A stretch of DNA of 64,000 nucleotides from Phocoena phocoena (GCF_963924675.1 NC_089219.1:149068288-149132287), one strand, 5' to 3'. Counted from the stretch's first letter, positions 10,950 through 22,639 are shown. Notes: generated by a model from the sequence alone, not told the origin. Translations and numbers: made by a program.

Positions 10950-11460
10950 TTTGGGAGACGAATCCAAAAAAATATTGCTGTAATATTTACAATTGCCAAG
11001 GTATGGAAGCAACCTAAGTGTCCATCAACAGATGAATGGAAAAAGACGATGTGGTATATATTTATATATATACACACACACACACAATGGAATACTACTC
11101 AGTCATAAAAATGAAGGCTATTCTGCCATGTGCAGCAACATGGATGGATTTGGAGGGCATTATGCTAAGTGAAATAAGTCAGACAGAGAAAGACAAATAC
11201 TGTATGATATCACTTATATGTGGAATCTAAAAAATATAACGACTAGTGAATGAAACAAAAAAGAAGCAGACTCACAGATATAGAGAACAAACTGGTGGTT
11301 ATCAGTGGGGAGAGGGAAGGGAGAAAGGGCAAGGTAGGAGTAGGGGATTTTTAAAAAGGGTTATTATGGGGTTATATGAAGTCATGTGTGTGAAACTTTT
11401 AAAAATTGTAAAGCACTATAGAAGTTAAAGAATCTTTCATTCAAATAAAAGTTTAAAAAA
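10950..11460 (+). mobile_element. L1 3' end fragment
   Basis: 'ttgccaaggtatggaagcaa', 'tccatcaacagatgaatgga', 'caatggaatactactcagtc', 'gctaagtgaaataagtcaga', 'tatcacttatatgtggaatc' and a final A-rich end follow the L1 order from late ORF2 through the 3' UTR. A TA/CA expansion (11055-11087) sits at the usual variable point before the 'aatggaatactactcag' motif. No intact frame remains. Confidence 0.85.
11055..11087 (+). repeat. (TA)n(CA)n tract within the L1
   Basis: TATATATTTATATATATACACACACA-type run of about 33 bases, grown from a short TA motif present in the L1 consensus. Confidence 0.85.
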
Positions 11461-11464
11461 ACCC

Positions 11465-12134
11465 CAACTATAGTTATAAAATAGCACTGGCTCACAAACG
11501 CAGAACATTATGAAACCAGACAGCAGGTCTAATGAGAACTAGAGTTGAATGAGTGACACTCCTTTTAGATTCATTTCCATGGAACTTGGGAGGCTGAAGA
11601 TTTGAGTAAAAGAAAGGGGTGCGCTTTGCTATGGAGTGGGGAGGAGAAGAGCTTAAGTGAGACCAGTAAATAGGCATCCTCTGGATGGTTATTGGGGTAA
11701 AGGTAACAGATGGGAGGATATATTTGGAGGGGCAAGGGCCAGTTTTCTAAACATGGCATAAAAATGTGCAGTTTAAGGATTATAAACAGTTTTGATATAT
11801 GACTCATATTTAACTCACAGGCTTTCCAAATGGCTGCAGGGGATCAGCACACGGTTAGGGCCACTCAACATCATGGCACTTGATACATGCCTATCAGATG
11901 AAACTTTTATGAAAAACCCATACTGTGCTTCACCTCAGCCCAGGTCAATGGGCAGCAGAGCCCTTCTCTGTGGTCCAGAATATCTAGAGCCAATAGGCTC
12001 TCCCTGCATCACCATGGGAGCAGGCTCCCTGGATGAAACATGCATGGCTGTGAGGGCTTTAATGTTGCCTGCACTCATCTTGCTTTGCAAGCCTAGCCAT
12101 AGTCCGGAGCTGTAGAAACACAAAGTACAATGTC
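11465..12134. other. Unannotated stretch
   Basis: No repeat or gene recognised. A plus-strand frame of 107 codons (11792-12115) overlaps a minus-strand frame of 83 codons (11935-12186); neither has a known domain. Confidence 0.4.
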
Positions 12135-12300
12135 CAGAGGGGATCTTTACCATCACCCAGTCCAATGCTTTCACTCTACAGGTCAAGAGGATGAAGTCCA
12201 GGAAGGAGAAGTAACATGTTCAGCATAGGACTACACATGAGCAGTTAGACTAGAACTTGCCTGTCTTGACTTCAAGTCCTGTGGTCTTTATAAAATGGGG
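12135..12300 (-). repeat. L3/CR1-like or MIR-like remnant
   Basis: 'ggggatctttaccatcaccc' and 'agtccaatgctttcactcta' resemble the common antisense L3/CR1 pattern (gggaccttagagatcatctagtcca), followed by MIR-like 'gaagtaacatgttcagcata'. The two families share this layout by eye, so the class is unsure. Confidence 0.45.
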
Positions 12301-13595
12301 AAGGCTGTCACCCAGTTCCTTTTAGAAGAGCACAACGTCATTATTCTCCATACGACACATTTCACTTAGCCATCACTTCCTGTGGTCTTCCATTAGGTCT
12401 GTCTATCTGCACGTCCATCAGTCCGGCAAAGACACAAAAATATGCCATAAACAGCCAAACACATCATGGAAAGGGTCATCATAAGCAATGAGTACTGTGA
12501 GAAGCCAGACTTGAGTTTATACCTTAGAAATGGACACCTCTAGTCCACTTCCACAATTCCAAGCTGGCTCTGCACACAAGCTGAGTTGCTACTTTCTTAT
12601 AAGTGGACACAGACATAAACTGACCAGACAACTAATTCATTAATTGGAAGCCACTGCACCCATTCACAGATGTAGGAGCCATACTTCTGAGGAAGGAAGA
12701 GGGAGAAAGAGAGGAGAGAAAGAAGAAAATGAAGGAGAAAATGTCAGAAGTAAAGAAGGAGGATGTAAATGAACTCTCTGGTCTACGAATAAAAAGGATC
12801 CAATCCAGTCCACTAGATAAAAGTTTCTCAGTACCAACACCCTGGAGTCTCTTACATTTCAAGCCCTAAAAGAAGAAGTTTTGTTTCTCATTTCTCCACC
12901 CCAAATAAAACTCAAGCTTCTCACTTCTTCTTTTCACTTTCAGCTCAAATCTTAGAAGCAGCATCTTCCACACCTCCCCTTGTCTGGTCCTCTCCCCTGC
13001 AGCCTTGAATATCACAAGAAGTTCTGAAATTTGCTCAGTTGCAAATATATTTTACCACTTTCTTTGCAGCTCCCACACATTCTTGGATTTCCAAAGCCAC
13101 TCGAGCATCAACGAGGAGGGAGACACTCTGAGGTCCAGGCAGCTGTTGTAAGGTGGTGTCATAGCTCCCAAGGCCTGGCTAAGAGCAGCTGGCAATGAGT
13201 GATCCATCTATTATTACCCAGCAATCTCACCTGTTAGGTACATGTCACAGTGACCATGCCTGATTTCAGAGTCAGGCTGTCTTTCCTACATTAAGTGGCA
13301 AAGACATTATCTGAGATGAGCTGCAAGTTTATATGTATAAATTTATCTCTGTGCTTGTTAATTTTTAGTTTCTGAGCCCCTCATCTTCAGCTGTCAACTC
13401 CTACACAGCATGGAGCTATCAACCTTACCTGAAATGCCATGCCATATGGCTTTTCAAATTGGCACTTCCCCATGCCTTGATATCAGACGTGCCCAGGCCT
13501 TAGGCTTTCTCTGTCTAGCTGGGTCTCCCTTTAACTTCATATTTCACCAGTTTGTAGCTTCTCGTTTGTTTACATCTCACTTCTTCCCAAACCTT
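12301..13595. other. Unannotated stretch
   Basis: Nothing recognised. 12685-12770 is purine-rich (gaggaaggaagagggagaaa). Frames up to 81 codons only (13410-13655). Confidence 0.4.
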
Positions 13596-13599
13596 CATT

Positions 13600-13945
13600 C
13601 CATTCCATTCAATTCATCAAGGCTTTACTGGGTACCCACTAAGGTCAGATACTAGGGAAGCACTTCAGCGTTTGCAAAGAAGAGTAAGACATAGTCTTCA
13701 TCCTTAGGGAATGTTCAGTCTAGTAGTAGGAATCAGATAAACACAGAAATAATCATGATGCCAGGAAGAATGTGATCATTGCCTTCTAAAATAGGCATGA
13801 TGTCAGATGGGAGGGAACTCTTACTCGTTTGAGAGAATGAAGGTGGCATTTGAGGTGGATCTCATAGAATGTGTAGGATTTTAACAGATGGAGTTGGTGG
13901 GAAGGCATCTATGGTAGTAGGAAGTGTAAGAGTAAAGGCAGTTAG
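13600..13945 (-). repeat. Ancient LINE remnant (L2-like, antisense)
   Basis: 'tactgggtacccactaaggt', 'agacatagtcttcatcctta', 'gggaatgttcagtctagtag' follow the antisense L2 tail (tattgagcacctactatgtgcc...gacaaagtccctgccctcatggagcttacattctagtgg), continuing into the 'gatgatgccaggaa' type region seen at 27700 and 51548. Confidence 0.55.
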
Positions 13946-13999
13946 GTAGGAGTGGAGGGTATGTGTAATGATTTCTCATACCTGCTCCATCATGTAGGG

Positions 14000-14370
14000 T
14001 TCTATAGGATGTAAGTAACAGAAAAAAAAATTAGTGTTTAATAATAAGGACATGTATTATCTCCCATTCCAAGTAAGTGGCTCCAGTAAGTATATTTAGC
14101 AGCTCAGTGATGTCAGGGCTCTGTATTCAGCTTCTCTGTAATTTTCTTGGCCTCCCTTCTTATTTTTGAAAGATGGTTCCAAAAGCTCTAAGCATCACTT
14201 CTTCACACAATAAAGTTCAAAGGTGAAAAGGGGCATGTCTCTGTCTGTGATTCTTTTTACAAGTGAGGAAAACACTTCCAGAAGACCCAGCAGACTTCCC
14301 TCCAGGGGAAAGGACAACATCACTTTGTCCAGCCTTGACTGATCAATGGCAATGGAGAATGGAATTGACT
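14000..14370 (+). repeat. Ancient interspersed repeat, class unassigned
   Basis: 'gtaagtaacagaaaaaaaaa', 'atctcccattccaagtaagt' and 'acttccctccaggggaaagg' follow the layout of a common mammalian repeat I remember but cannot name with confidence. The same layout appears at 59455-60055. Confidence 0.4.
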
Positions 14371-14599
14371 TAAATCAACATTCACCTCCAGGACCTGAGG
14401 AAGGACTCATGAAGCATTGAGCTGCCAGATACTCAAATAAAATGAGCATTTGAAAGAATAGAGAGTTTCTGCCCCTATATGATTGCTTTCTCACATCTTT
14501 GCAAACGTTTGCACAGACAATTCCTTCTACATAGGGTGCCATATTGACACTTCTACCTTCCCACCAGGAGCTCCCAAAGTATTCTATATGCTCCAACCA

Positions 14600-14755
14600 C
14601 ACTGAGTTATAGCGGTCATTTTATTGTTTACCAGTTCCACTTGTCTATGAGCGTGCTGAGAGCAGAGACTAATTCTCATCTACTTTGTATGCTTAGCACA
14701 GCACCTGGCCTACCTTAGATGTTCAATATATGTTTGTTGAACTGAATACATGTTT
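14600..14755 (+). mobile_element. L2 LINE 3' end fragment
   Basis: 'ctgagagcagagactaattc', 'ttagcacagcacctggccta' and 'caatatatgtttgttgaact' match the sense L2 terminus. Confidence 0.65.
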
Positions 14756-14759
14756 GGTG

Positions 14760-15620
14760 AACAAATGATCAGGTGAGTGGGGGAAATGAAGCCAGATGAC
14801 TTAGATGAGGTGAGGTACCATTTGAAGTTGATTGTGTAGAGAATGTAGTTGGGTTTGAACCTCCTTCTTTCCTCGTTTCTATGATTAACCATTGACCAAA
14901 CTCCACAGCAGATTATGGAGTAGCTGATGCCAAGCATCTCAGCACCACCTTTGAGAAGCTTATGTAACAGAGAAAAGAAAGCAATTTCCAGGCAGCAACT
15001 TGATCGAATGTGAGTAAGCAAAACCAGGAGGGGCAAGCGAAGGAAGGGAAAGTCCTCTCCGAAGAAACTGATGAAATATTCTCGGCTATTTAGTGGAATC
15101 TCAGAGGTGCTATCCTGTACCTTCATCCCTACCCTCGCCTTGATAATTCACAGTTTTTAATTCCAGGTGAAAGCTCATAATGAATTGATCACAGCCACAG
15201 ACCTGATGGAGTTGAAGACCTTTATGTTGATAAAACCTTCTTTCTCTTGATAAGCCATCACCAAGAATGTAGAACCAGTTAAAGGGTTTATCGAACTCAT
15301 ATTTTCATCTTAACTAGACAGGATGTAGGCTGTGAGGTTATAACTGTAACATACCCCTCCCTTCCCAGAATAAAACCCAAGTGGGAGGGATCTCTGGGTC
15401 TTTGGGGAGTGAGCATAAGTAAGTAGCTTCATCCTCAGCTGTGTTGTGTGTCTTTTTCCCCATGTTTAATCATAATTTCCTCCATCACTAATTCTGAGAA
15501 AAGCAAAGATATAGTAGGCCATAGGAACAGCTTCCCTTCCGCCCTCTTCTGTGTCAGTGTCCAGGGAATTGAGGAATCTTGCCCAAAATGGAATGTGAGA
15601 ACTGAGGTTGTGCCTGGAAC
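14760..15620. other. Unannotated stretch
   Basis: A minus-strand frame of 138 codons (14710-15126) starts here; it overlaps the L2 fragment at its far end, shows no known domain, and is not supported. Nothing else recognised. Confidence 0.4.
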
Positions 15621-15624
15621 ATTA

Positions 15625-15868
15625 GTGTTGTGTGCTGGTTAAAAACCCAGGATCGACAGCCAGAAGGACTTGAGTTCAAATCTCAACTCTTCAACTTATA
15701 AACTAATAATCTTGGGAAAGTTACTTCCTGTAGTTATTTGTGTTTGCATATCTTTCTCTGTAATTTGAGGATAATATGAGAACTTACCTCATAGGGCAAT
15801 TGTGATGAATAAAAGTTATCATACAGAGGCCAATGCAAGGTAGTTGCAACAGTTAGCATTCAATAAAT
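15625..15868 (+). mobile_element. MIR SINE, nearly full length
   Basis: 'gttaaaaacccaggatcgac', 'cttgagttcaaatctcaact', 'tcttgggaaagttacttcct' and 'aattgtgatgaataaaagtt' follow MIR from its tRNA-derived head through the core to the 3' end. Confidence 0.75.
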
Positions 15869-15893
15869 ATTTTATTTTATTTTATTTTATTAT
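15869..15893 (+). repeat. (TTTTA)n short tandem repeat
   Basis: Five TTTTA/TTATT units directly after the MIR 3' end. Confidence 0.85.
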
Positions 15894-15899
15894 TCTCAT

Positions 15900-16810
15900 C
15901 ATACAAAAGAGGGCCTGCTTCTTTGGAAACAAGTGGGGTGAAACAAGAAGCCTCTTGGAGAAAATGAGTGATTTTATTCCACACAGAGCTACATGAATTC
16001 AATCCTCAAGAAATGTCTTCCCAGGGAGGAGGACAAAACAAAGTCACCACCAGAGAGTGAGGCTGATTTGTTTTGAAAAGAATCTTATGTTTGGAAAAGA
16101 AAGCCAAATCTGCTCCATGAAATTGAGCTACAGATAATAAAAGTGTCAACGTGGGACACTGGTCAGAATACTGACTCGGTTGAAAAAAATTCATCATAGT
16201 TCAGAAAAATATATATTCAAGCACCTTGTCAGTACACATCTCGTCCCACCCTGTGTCACCCTGGCAGCGGGTCTGCTTCATTTACTGATAACAAAGAGAG
16301 AAAAGAAAAGAAGAAAGTTTTTATTATCTCCGAGCTGAGCCCCACAGGGCCAATATAGCCACCCATGCAAGACTGCCCCTGCGCCCTGCTCCCAGCCTCA
16401 CGCATCCATCAGCTGAATCAACAGCTGCGTGCAAACGTCATCATGCCTTCCAGCCCCTGGGATGAGGACCAAAGTGAAGGAAAGAAGATTCTCCCAGTTG
16501 AGAGGAGAGCTGGAGAGCCTCCCAAAGCTTTCCTCTCCCCCGGAATTACAGGTGCCCCTGTGAGCCTGGTCAGAAGAGAGCTGACAGCCCCGGCAAAGAG
16601 GCAGGGTGGCGGCACAGTTACATGAAAGTCAAGAGCCCAACCAGGTGAATATGGGTTAAAAGGTAGGTACATGGCCTTTTCTGTGAGTCACAGCAGCTCA
16701 GGCCACCCCTATCTGGCTTCATGCCGCACTGGCAGCATGACACATGGGAGCATGCAACAGGGTGGGGTCATTCAAGTGTGTTCTGTCCTCCCCACTCATC
16801 CCCCCTCAGG
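15900..16810. other. Unannotated stretch
   Basis: No known element. 16365-16672 is somewhat richer in G and C and has overlapping frames of 84-86 codons on opposite strands, as expected for a stretch with few stop codons by chance. Confidence 0.4.
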
Positions 16811-16814
16811 CTAT

Positions 16815-16925
16815 GGGCCCCTTGGAGGTGGGTGCAGTGTCTTGTTCACCTTGATACCCACATGCCCTAGCTCAGTACCTGGCTTATGGTAAGTTCTCAT
16901 TACACACTCACTGAACTAACTGAAT
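16815..16925 (+). mobile_element. L2 LINE 3' end fragment
   Basis: 'ggtgggtgcagtgtcttgtt', 'tagctcagtacctggcttat' and 'cactgaactaactgaata' fit a decayed sense L2 terminus. Confidence 0.55.
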
Positions 16926-17034
16926 AGAATCGAAGGATTGCACCAGAGGAAGAAGAGGGGCAGGGACATGGTTTTTTTTGAAGATTTTTGAGGTATAAAC
17001 ATTACTAATGACACCTCTGAGGAAAACAATTCTG

Positions 17035-17105
17035 TCTTTGGTATATATCAGCGTCACCTGGGCAGCTTTTGAAATTCAAATGACTGGTCTCCATGGGGGG
17101 CCACA
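17035..17105 (+). mobile_element. MER5-type hAT fragment
   Basis: 'tatatatcagcgtcacctgg' and 'gcagcttttgaaattcaaat' match part of MER5A (gcatcagaatcacctggagggcttgttaaaa). Both terminal repeats are lost. Confidence 0.5.
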
Positions 17106-17109
17106 GAAC

Positions 17110-17490
17110 TAGACTCTCTCTCTTTTATTTTCTTCCAGTTCTATTGAGATATAACTGACATACAGCACTTGTATAAGTTCAAGGTATACAGGATAATGAT
17201 TTGACTTACATACGTCATGAATTGATTATCACTAAGTTTAGTGAACATACATCACCTCATATAGATATAAAAGAAAAGAAAAAGTATATATTTTCCTTGT
17301 GATGAGAACTCTTAGGATTTACTCTCTTAACAAATTTCATATATAACATACAGCAGTGTCAGTTATATTTATGATGTATATTACACCCCTAGTACTCACT
17401 TATCTTATAATTGGAGGTTTGTGCCTTTTGACCACCTTTATTCAACCAGAATCTCTTGAGTAAGGCATAGGCATCTGATTTTTAAAAAAA
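17110..17490 (-). mobile_element. L1M 3' UTR fragment, antisense
   Basis: 'attgagatataactgacata', 'aggataatgatttgacttac', 'ttgtgatgagaactcttagg' and 'ggtttgtgccttttgaccac' appear in the order of a reversed L1M 3' UTR, starting at its 3' terminus. Confidence 0.8.
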
Positions 17491-17494
17491 AGAG

Positions 17495-18090
17495 TCCTCA
17501 AAATAAAAGGGTTACATGGCTAGGATTGAGATGCACCAGAGTCAGGCATTGAACCACACCCAACTACCCAAAACTCCTTTCCTCCTAAGTGTCCAGCCAG
17601 AGGAAAAGTTGCATTTGGAGTTAGACAGGGATGCTGCAGATATAAGGAGGGAAGCTGGTGCCTTCGTAATTACTACATTCCTTGTGGATTTTGTTTCACT
17701 TATAAGAGCAAGTAGATCCTGAATACTTCACAGTTATCAGAAATGAACTCATCAATAGCAGAGTCATCTACCCAGATAAATCACATAGCCATTGACCTGT
17801 ATAAGTCCCTTTTGACAACCTGACCTAAGGACAAGACATCTGATGCAACCATGGTCCCATTAATGGGACACCCTGAATTTTTTTGTGGGGAAGAAATTGC
17901 AAGTATCATGTGCATATCAGCCATGCTTTTCCAAAACCTATGTGCAGAAAACCCCATGCACATTTTAATTCAAATATCCAATTCTAGTCTCCAGTGGGAT
18001 ACCTATTTCTGGTTTATTGCCTTCTTTGGGCTGACCTGGCCTAGGAAACAAGCCTGTACCCATGACCTGGAGCTCCGTTAGTTAGTCCAC
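17495..18090. other. Unannotated stretch
   Basis: Frames of 60-76 codons on both strands (17781-18081) overlap and have no known match. No repeat recognised. Confidence 0.4.
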
Positions 18091-18094
18091 GGTG

Positions 18095-18345
18095 GGCACA
18101 CATTTTCTTTGGAGGGCCAGAGTGTATATAATCTGGGCTTTGTTGGTCATACCAGTCTTGCAAACTACTCCACTTTGCCAGTCAAATTTGAATTTCATAT
18201 CATTTTCATGTGTCATGAAATAGTCTTCTTCTTTTGGTTTTTATTCAACCATTTTAAAATGTAAAAAACGTTCTTAGCCCACTGGTCATAAAAAACAGGC
18301 AGCCGGCCAGGTTTGACCCATAGGCTATAGTCTTCCAACCCCATC
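18095..18345 (-). mobile_element. hAT-Charlie (MER1-type) non-autonomous transposon remnant
   Basis: 'cattttcttt ggagggccag' (18101-18120), 'gggctttgttggtcatacca', 'ttgcaaactactccactttg' and 'gcccactggtcataaaaaac' then 'aggcagccggccaggtttga' follow the well-known MER1-type layout ending in a degraded 'ccgacccc'-like terminus. Strand assignment is tentative. Confidence 0.65.
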
Positions 18346-18349
18346 TTAG

Positions 18350-18790
18350 TCAAGAGGATGTTGTCAGAGCTGGACAGAGCCCTAAGCCTGTGCCCTCAGG
18401 TATACAGTGATAGAGGAATGCAAAGAAAACCCATCGCAGCTGATGATATAGGCTGGCTCTGCTCAAAAAGTCACTGAGGAAGGTTCAGGAGGGACTCGCA
18501 GAATCTGGATCCCATGCTAAGACTTGTATTCCCATAGAAGAAAGGATGCCTGCAGATGTATGGGGGTGGAGGGGAATGAACAACAGTGATAAATTTTTAA
18601 CTGGGGCTCCTGAGTATAGAGTTTGTTATAAGCATCTGGCAAACCCCAGAAAAGTCTCCTGATTCTGCTGGCTGAAACCTATTCATATGGTAATGTTTTT
18701 TTTAGGTTATTAAAGAAGAGGCAGTATTCAGGAAGGAAACGTACTTAGGAAGAAGAAAACAATTAGTTTCTATTACTGAAATAGAATCAT
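18350..18790. other. Unannotated stretch
   Basis: No gene or repeat recognised between the Charlie remnant and the GA microsatellite. Confidence 0.4.
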
Positions 18791-18791
18791 C

Positions 18792-18794
<3 letters not shown>

Positions 18795-18830
<36 letters not shown>

Positions 18831-18836
18831 CAGAGA
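18795..18836 (+). repeat. (GA)n microsatellite
   Basis: About 42 bases of GA units with one AGG and one AC interruption near 18822-18832. Purine-pyrimidine mirror tracts of this kind can form triplex DNA. Confidence 0.92.
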
Positions 18837-18839
18837 GTA

Positions 18840-19881
18840 GAGGAGAACTCTATGTATGTATCTAGACATGCAGAGAGGTATATGTCTAGTCACTTTCAGA
18901 TCACCCCAACAGATCTTTTCTTGCAGTGATCATTGTCTGGTTCTGAAATTCCTCTCACTTGTTCAAGTCATTGGTTGAAATCATTTATCTTCCTACGTCC
19001 TCCTCTTAAACCCCTTTGAGCCCACAGTGGCTGGGGACTAAGACATAAAAGAGGCACACAAACAACCTCGGATGTAGGGCAAGTGTGCCACATAGACCTG
19101 GGTGTGCACTGTCATCAGCGTGTGAGAGAGTGCGTCCTGACTCCGTCTGCAGTGAAGGTTGGAGGGACATTATAACCATCTTTCTGAATATACAGCACCA
19201 AGGACTAGAGGAAAGTCTGGATGGAGGTGGCAGCCCATAAGGGATAGATGAGTTTGTGCTGATCAGGACATATATCTGGCAAAGCAGAAATTATTTCTTC
19301 CCCTTGTCACCTCTTCCTGTTCTGTGGCTTCAGCTTCACTTTAGTCTAAGAGCCCTGCTTTCCTAATTAGCCAGCACTTGTTTAGCGGAGCCCAGAGCCA
19401 GCCAGCCAGCCAGAGTCCTGTAGACTCTGCTAAGAAAGATCTATAAAAGTAAATGGTCTCTCCTCCTCCTCTTACAGTCTTGGTACTGTGAGGTATCCCA
19501 AGCTTCCTCCTTGCTTCCCAGATTGTCACGAGGGCCACCACGGGTGGTTCAGCAGGTTGTGCCCTCCCGCAGTGACCCAGCTGATGCGGGGAGGGATGGC
19601 TGAAATCCAGCCTGCATTCTGCTTATCAAGTGGTGTAGCATCAGGGCTGTGTCTGATTCCTCCTTCCTCACCTTCACTCCTACGACGGACCACTCTTTTC
19701 TTTTCACAGATGTTCTATCTGGTCATCGAGCAGTACGGACAAGCACCTATGTCGTCCCAGAAGGTCACCTTTTTCTGATTCATCCAAAGACACTATACAG
19801 GCCTGTATTACCATCACCCAGAGCGTTCATCATCCTCAGTATTTAGCTATCCTTCTTACTCATGTCAGGCTAATGTGAGAA
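18840..19881. other. Unannotated stretch containing a second exon candidate
   Basis: Nothing recognised. A small AGCC repeat lies at 19392-19412. A plus-strand frame of 96 codons (19488-19778) contains the 19710-19763 candidate listed separately. Local CpG content around 19530-19760 is higher than in most of the window. Confidence 0.35.
19710..19763 (+). other. Very weak micro-exon candidate
   Basis: A strong acceptor-like tract 'cactcttttcttttcacag' ends at 19709. The following 54 bases are open (MFYLVIEQYGQAPMSSQK) and retain several CpG sites. The donor 'aag|gtcacc' at 19764 is poor. I do not recognise the peptide. Confidence 0.12.
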
Positions 19882-19897
19882 AGATACAGACTTTTTT

Positions 19898-20094
19898 GTT
19901 TGTTTGTTTTGTTTTTTATGATACGCGGGCCTCTCACTGTTGTGGCCTCTCCCGTTGTGGAGCGGAGGCTCAGTGGCCATGGCTCACGGGCGCAGCCGCT
20001 CCGCGACATGTGGGATCCTCCCCGACCGGGGCACGAACCCACGTCCCCTGCATCGACAGGCGGACTCTCAACCACTGCGCCACCAGGGAAGCCC
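19898..20094 (-). mobile_element. CHR-type SINE with a 15-bp internal deletion
   Basis: Reverse-strand copy ending 'caccagggaagccc' at 20094, with a T/GTTT-rich tail at its other end. Target duplication agatacagactttttt (19882-19897) and agattcagactttttt (20095-20110) differs at one base. Compared with the copy at 46957 it lacks 15 bases between two 'aggctc' motifs near 19967, the product expected from slippage between short direct repeats. Confidence 0.93.
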
Positions 20095-20110
20095 AGATTC
20101 AGACTTTTTT

Positions 20111-22025
20111 TCAGAAATAAGAGAGACATATCGCAAGGTCTGAATTCAGTGGGAAGACACATGTCGTCAGGTGCCCATCACCAGCCAGAGGTTCCTAATG
20201 TCCTAAGAGAGCAAGAAGGACACCCTTCACTTCTCTTTCTGACTCTGGTGGTCAGTAGGATCTGAAGCAAGTCTGTTTCAGACCCCACCCTAGCAGAGTT
20301 TGCTTTCAGTAATAAAAGTCACATGTCCAGCTTGCTGAGTCCAGGCATCAAAGGGGCATAGAGCACTCTCACACCTGGAGCAGCACAGTTGCCAGAGTCT
20401 GGAGCCACTAGAGAGTGTGGTTTCTGCTTGGCTTTCTTTCCCCTGAGGTCTTGGGTTTTGTTCATTTTAATCCAATTAGAGAAAAGAAAAATCAGTACGT
20501 TTTTAAGCGCTCGTGGAAAAGGGCTCAATTGACAGCAGCTTAATCACTGTGCTGTGCAAGGTTAATTTCCACCCGTGGTCTTTAATAGGCCTGGTACTGG
20601 AGATGAATTTCTTCAGTGGATGCCACACTCAGGTCACCTAGCTGCCCATTTTAATCAGGAGGCTTCCCCAACTCCAATGTTTATGTTTTAACCACTCCTC
20701 CGTTCTTCTTCTCTGGAGGCTGATGTAATAGGAACTGCAAGCCAGATTCCTCCTGGGCTGAGTTATCGTGAGATCCAGCCTGTTCCTCCCTCTCCCTCAA
20801 CTCCTGGACTCTGCCATCCAGTTGCATCCTTCCTTCCCCTAGATCACATAGGATCAGGACGTCATGGCAGCACCCTCTAACCTGAAGGTGCTGGAAGGTT
20901 GAAGAAACAGAGGGGAGATAATACAAATTAAAAGATAATTACAAACTATACTCAAGGCTGAAGCACATAAATTAAAATCTATTAACTGCTGACTTATGGT
21001 TTGGTGACCCATGCTTATTTGCTGGGTGATAGAAGTGAGCATGAAATCTGTTAGCTTCTAAGAGTGTTTGGAGAAGCCTACACAGCTCTGAAGAGTATTT
21101 CTCTTTTGGGTTAGATCAAGTAAGGTCCCTGTGAAAGGCTCTCCTGGATTGAAGAATATTCTGCAAAGCTTCTCTAAGACAGTAAGCACAATTAAAGGTG
21201 GTGCTCATATAACCTGGCACCCTGAAACACCAAGAGCCACTTCTGGGTGACATCCCTACATGTGGCAGGAAGACTGACTATACATCAGGCCTGAGTTTAT
21301 TCTAATGGATTCTCAAGGCAGTATTAAAGCAGCAGGGTTCAGTTAGAGGCTAAGAATTAAGCACCATGATGGGTCAGACAGACTTACATTTTTAACCTCT
21401 CTGGGCTCATTTCTTCCTTATGGCAGCCACTACCAGAAATTCCTAGATTGGCCAAAACTAGAGGCCATAGTTAGTGAATTCAGGCTTTCAGTGCTGTCTC
21501 AGAAACACATGAAGACTCGGGTAGAAGAAATAATTGGCCTTGTTCCAGATAGACAACTAGGGGAAGTAATCTGACCCAGAAGGCAGAAGAAATTAATGCT
21601 CTTCTGCTCTCCTGATCTTCTTCCTTTTGGTTATTGCAAAGTGGAATAGGCTGTGGACCCAGCCCAATCTCCTGGCTGGCAGTCAGGACACCAGACATTC
21701 ACACTGCCTTGTCTCTAGGTGGGAACACCATGTCCTAGACGCTGCTTCTGGTTCCTCACCTGGACCAAGTGAGAGATTAACATTCACAGTGAAGGTGTCA
21801 GAGTAAATGAGGTAAATGAGGTCCTTCTGGGGAGTGCCCTCTGGCGGTGTCGTGATCTAGTCAGCTGTGTCACAGCAACAGGAATACTTGTGTGCTGCCT
21901 TCTGCCAACTGTTCCTCCCAAGCTGTCCTAATGGCTCCCTCCTCTTCTGCACTGATATTCACATCCTCCTTTTTCTCAGATGCCATCTTTTCCTCCTCAT
22001 CATGACTGCCATCATCAGAATAGAT
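20111..22025. other. Unannotated stretch
   Basis: No gene or repeat identified over almost 2 kb, unusually long for this window. About 20480-20620 has a texture I associate with conserved non-coding DNA: TAAT motifs, 'aggttaatttcc' and little low-complexity sequence. Frames reach only about 81 codons. Confidence 0.35.
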
Positions 22026-22029
22026 AGTT

Positions 22030-22222
22030 CTTTACTATCCTCAGCTTAGTTTTCATTTGTACTTCCAGCTCTTGCTTATGTCATACATCCTTTAATTACT
22101 TTTTTTTTTTTTTTGTAAGCAGCCCCATGAAGGCAAGGACTGCCTCTGACAGACCCTTATGCCCTTACAGAGCCTTGTTCATGGCCTGATCATGGGAAGA
22201 GCCAATAAAAGTATGTTGGATT
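22030..22222 (+). mobile_element. L2 LINE 3' end fragment with a T-run
   Basis: 'catgaaggcaaggactgcct' and 'gccaataaaagtatgttgga' match the sense L2 terminus. A run of 16 T (22100-22115) interrupts it. Confidence 0.55.
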
Positions 22223-22223
22223 T

Positions 22224-22395
22224 AAATTAATATACTGGGTAATGTACAGCACAGGGAAGATAGTCAACAATATTATAATAACTTTGCATGTGTGTTATCT
22301 ATAAAAATGTCGAATCATTATGTTGTACACCTGAAACTAATATAATATTGTAAGTCAACTATACTTCAAGAAAATGAAAAAAATAAAAATAAAGT
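22224..22395 (+). mobile_element. L1 3' terminal fragment
   Basis: 'tgggtaatgtacagcacagg', 'tcattatgttgtacacctga', 'aactaatataatattgtaag' and the A-rich end are the last part of an L1 3' UTR. Confidence 0.85.
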
Positions 22396-22639
22396 GAATT
22401 AAATCCACTTAACTCTCTCAAACACCTTTGTGGTAGAGGTGCTATCGTTGCCTTCAATCAACATTAAGCCTTTATTAAGCCCTTGCCTGCTAGGCCCTGT
22501 GACATTTACAAAGAAGGGCTCCACTAATATAGTCTCTCTGGTGCTTTGGCTATTTGTGTATTTAGTGTTTTTTTCCTAAACTATTTGGTGGTAACCTTCC
22601 AAAGAACAAGGAATTATTTTTTTCTGTATGTCCAATAGG

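Noticed and set aside
14710..15126. 138-codon minus-strand frame
   Set aside because: Its end lies in an L2 fragment read antisense; no known domain.
18795..18836. (GA)n as a possible GAGA-type regulatory site
   Set aside because: A plain microsatellite; no neighbouring gene or promoter evidence.
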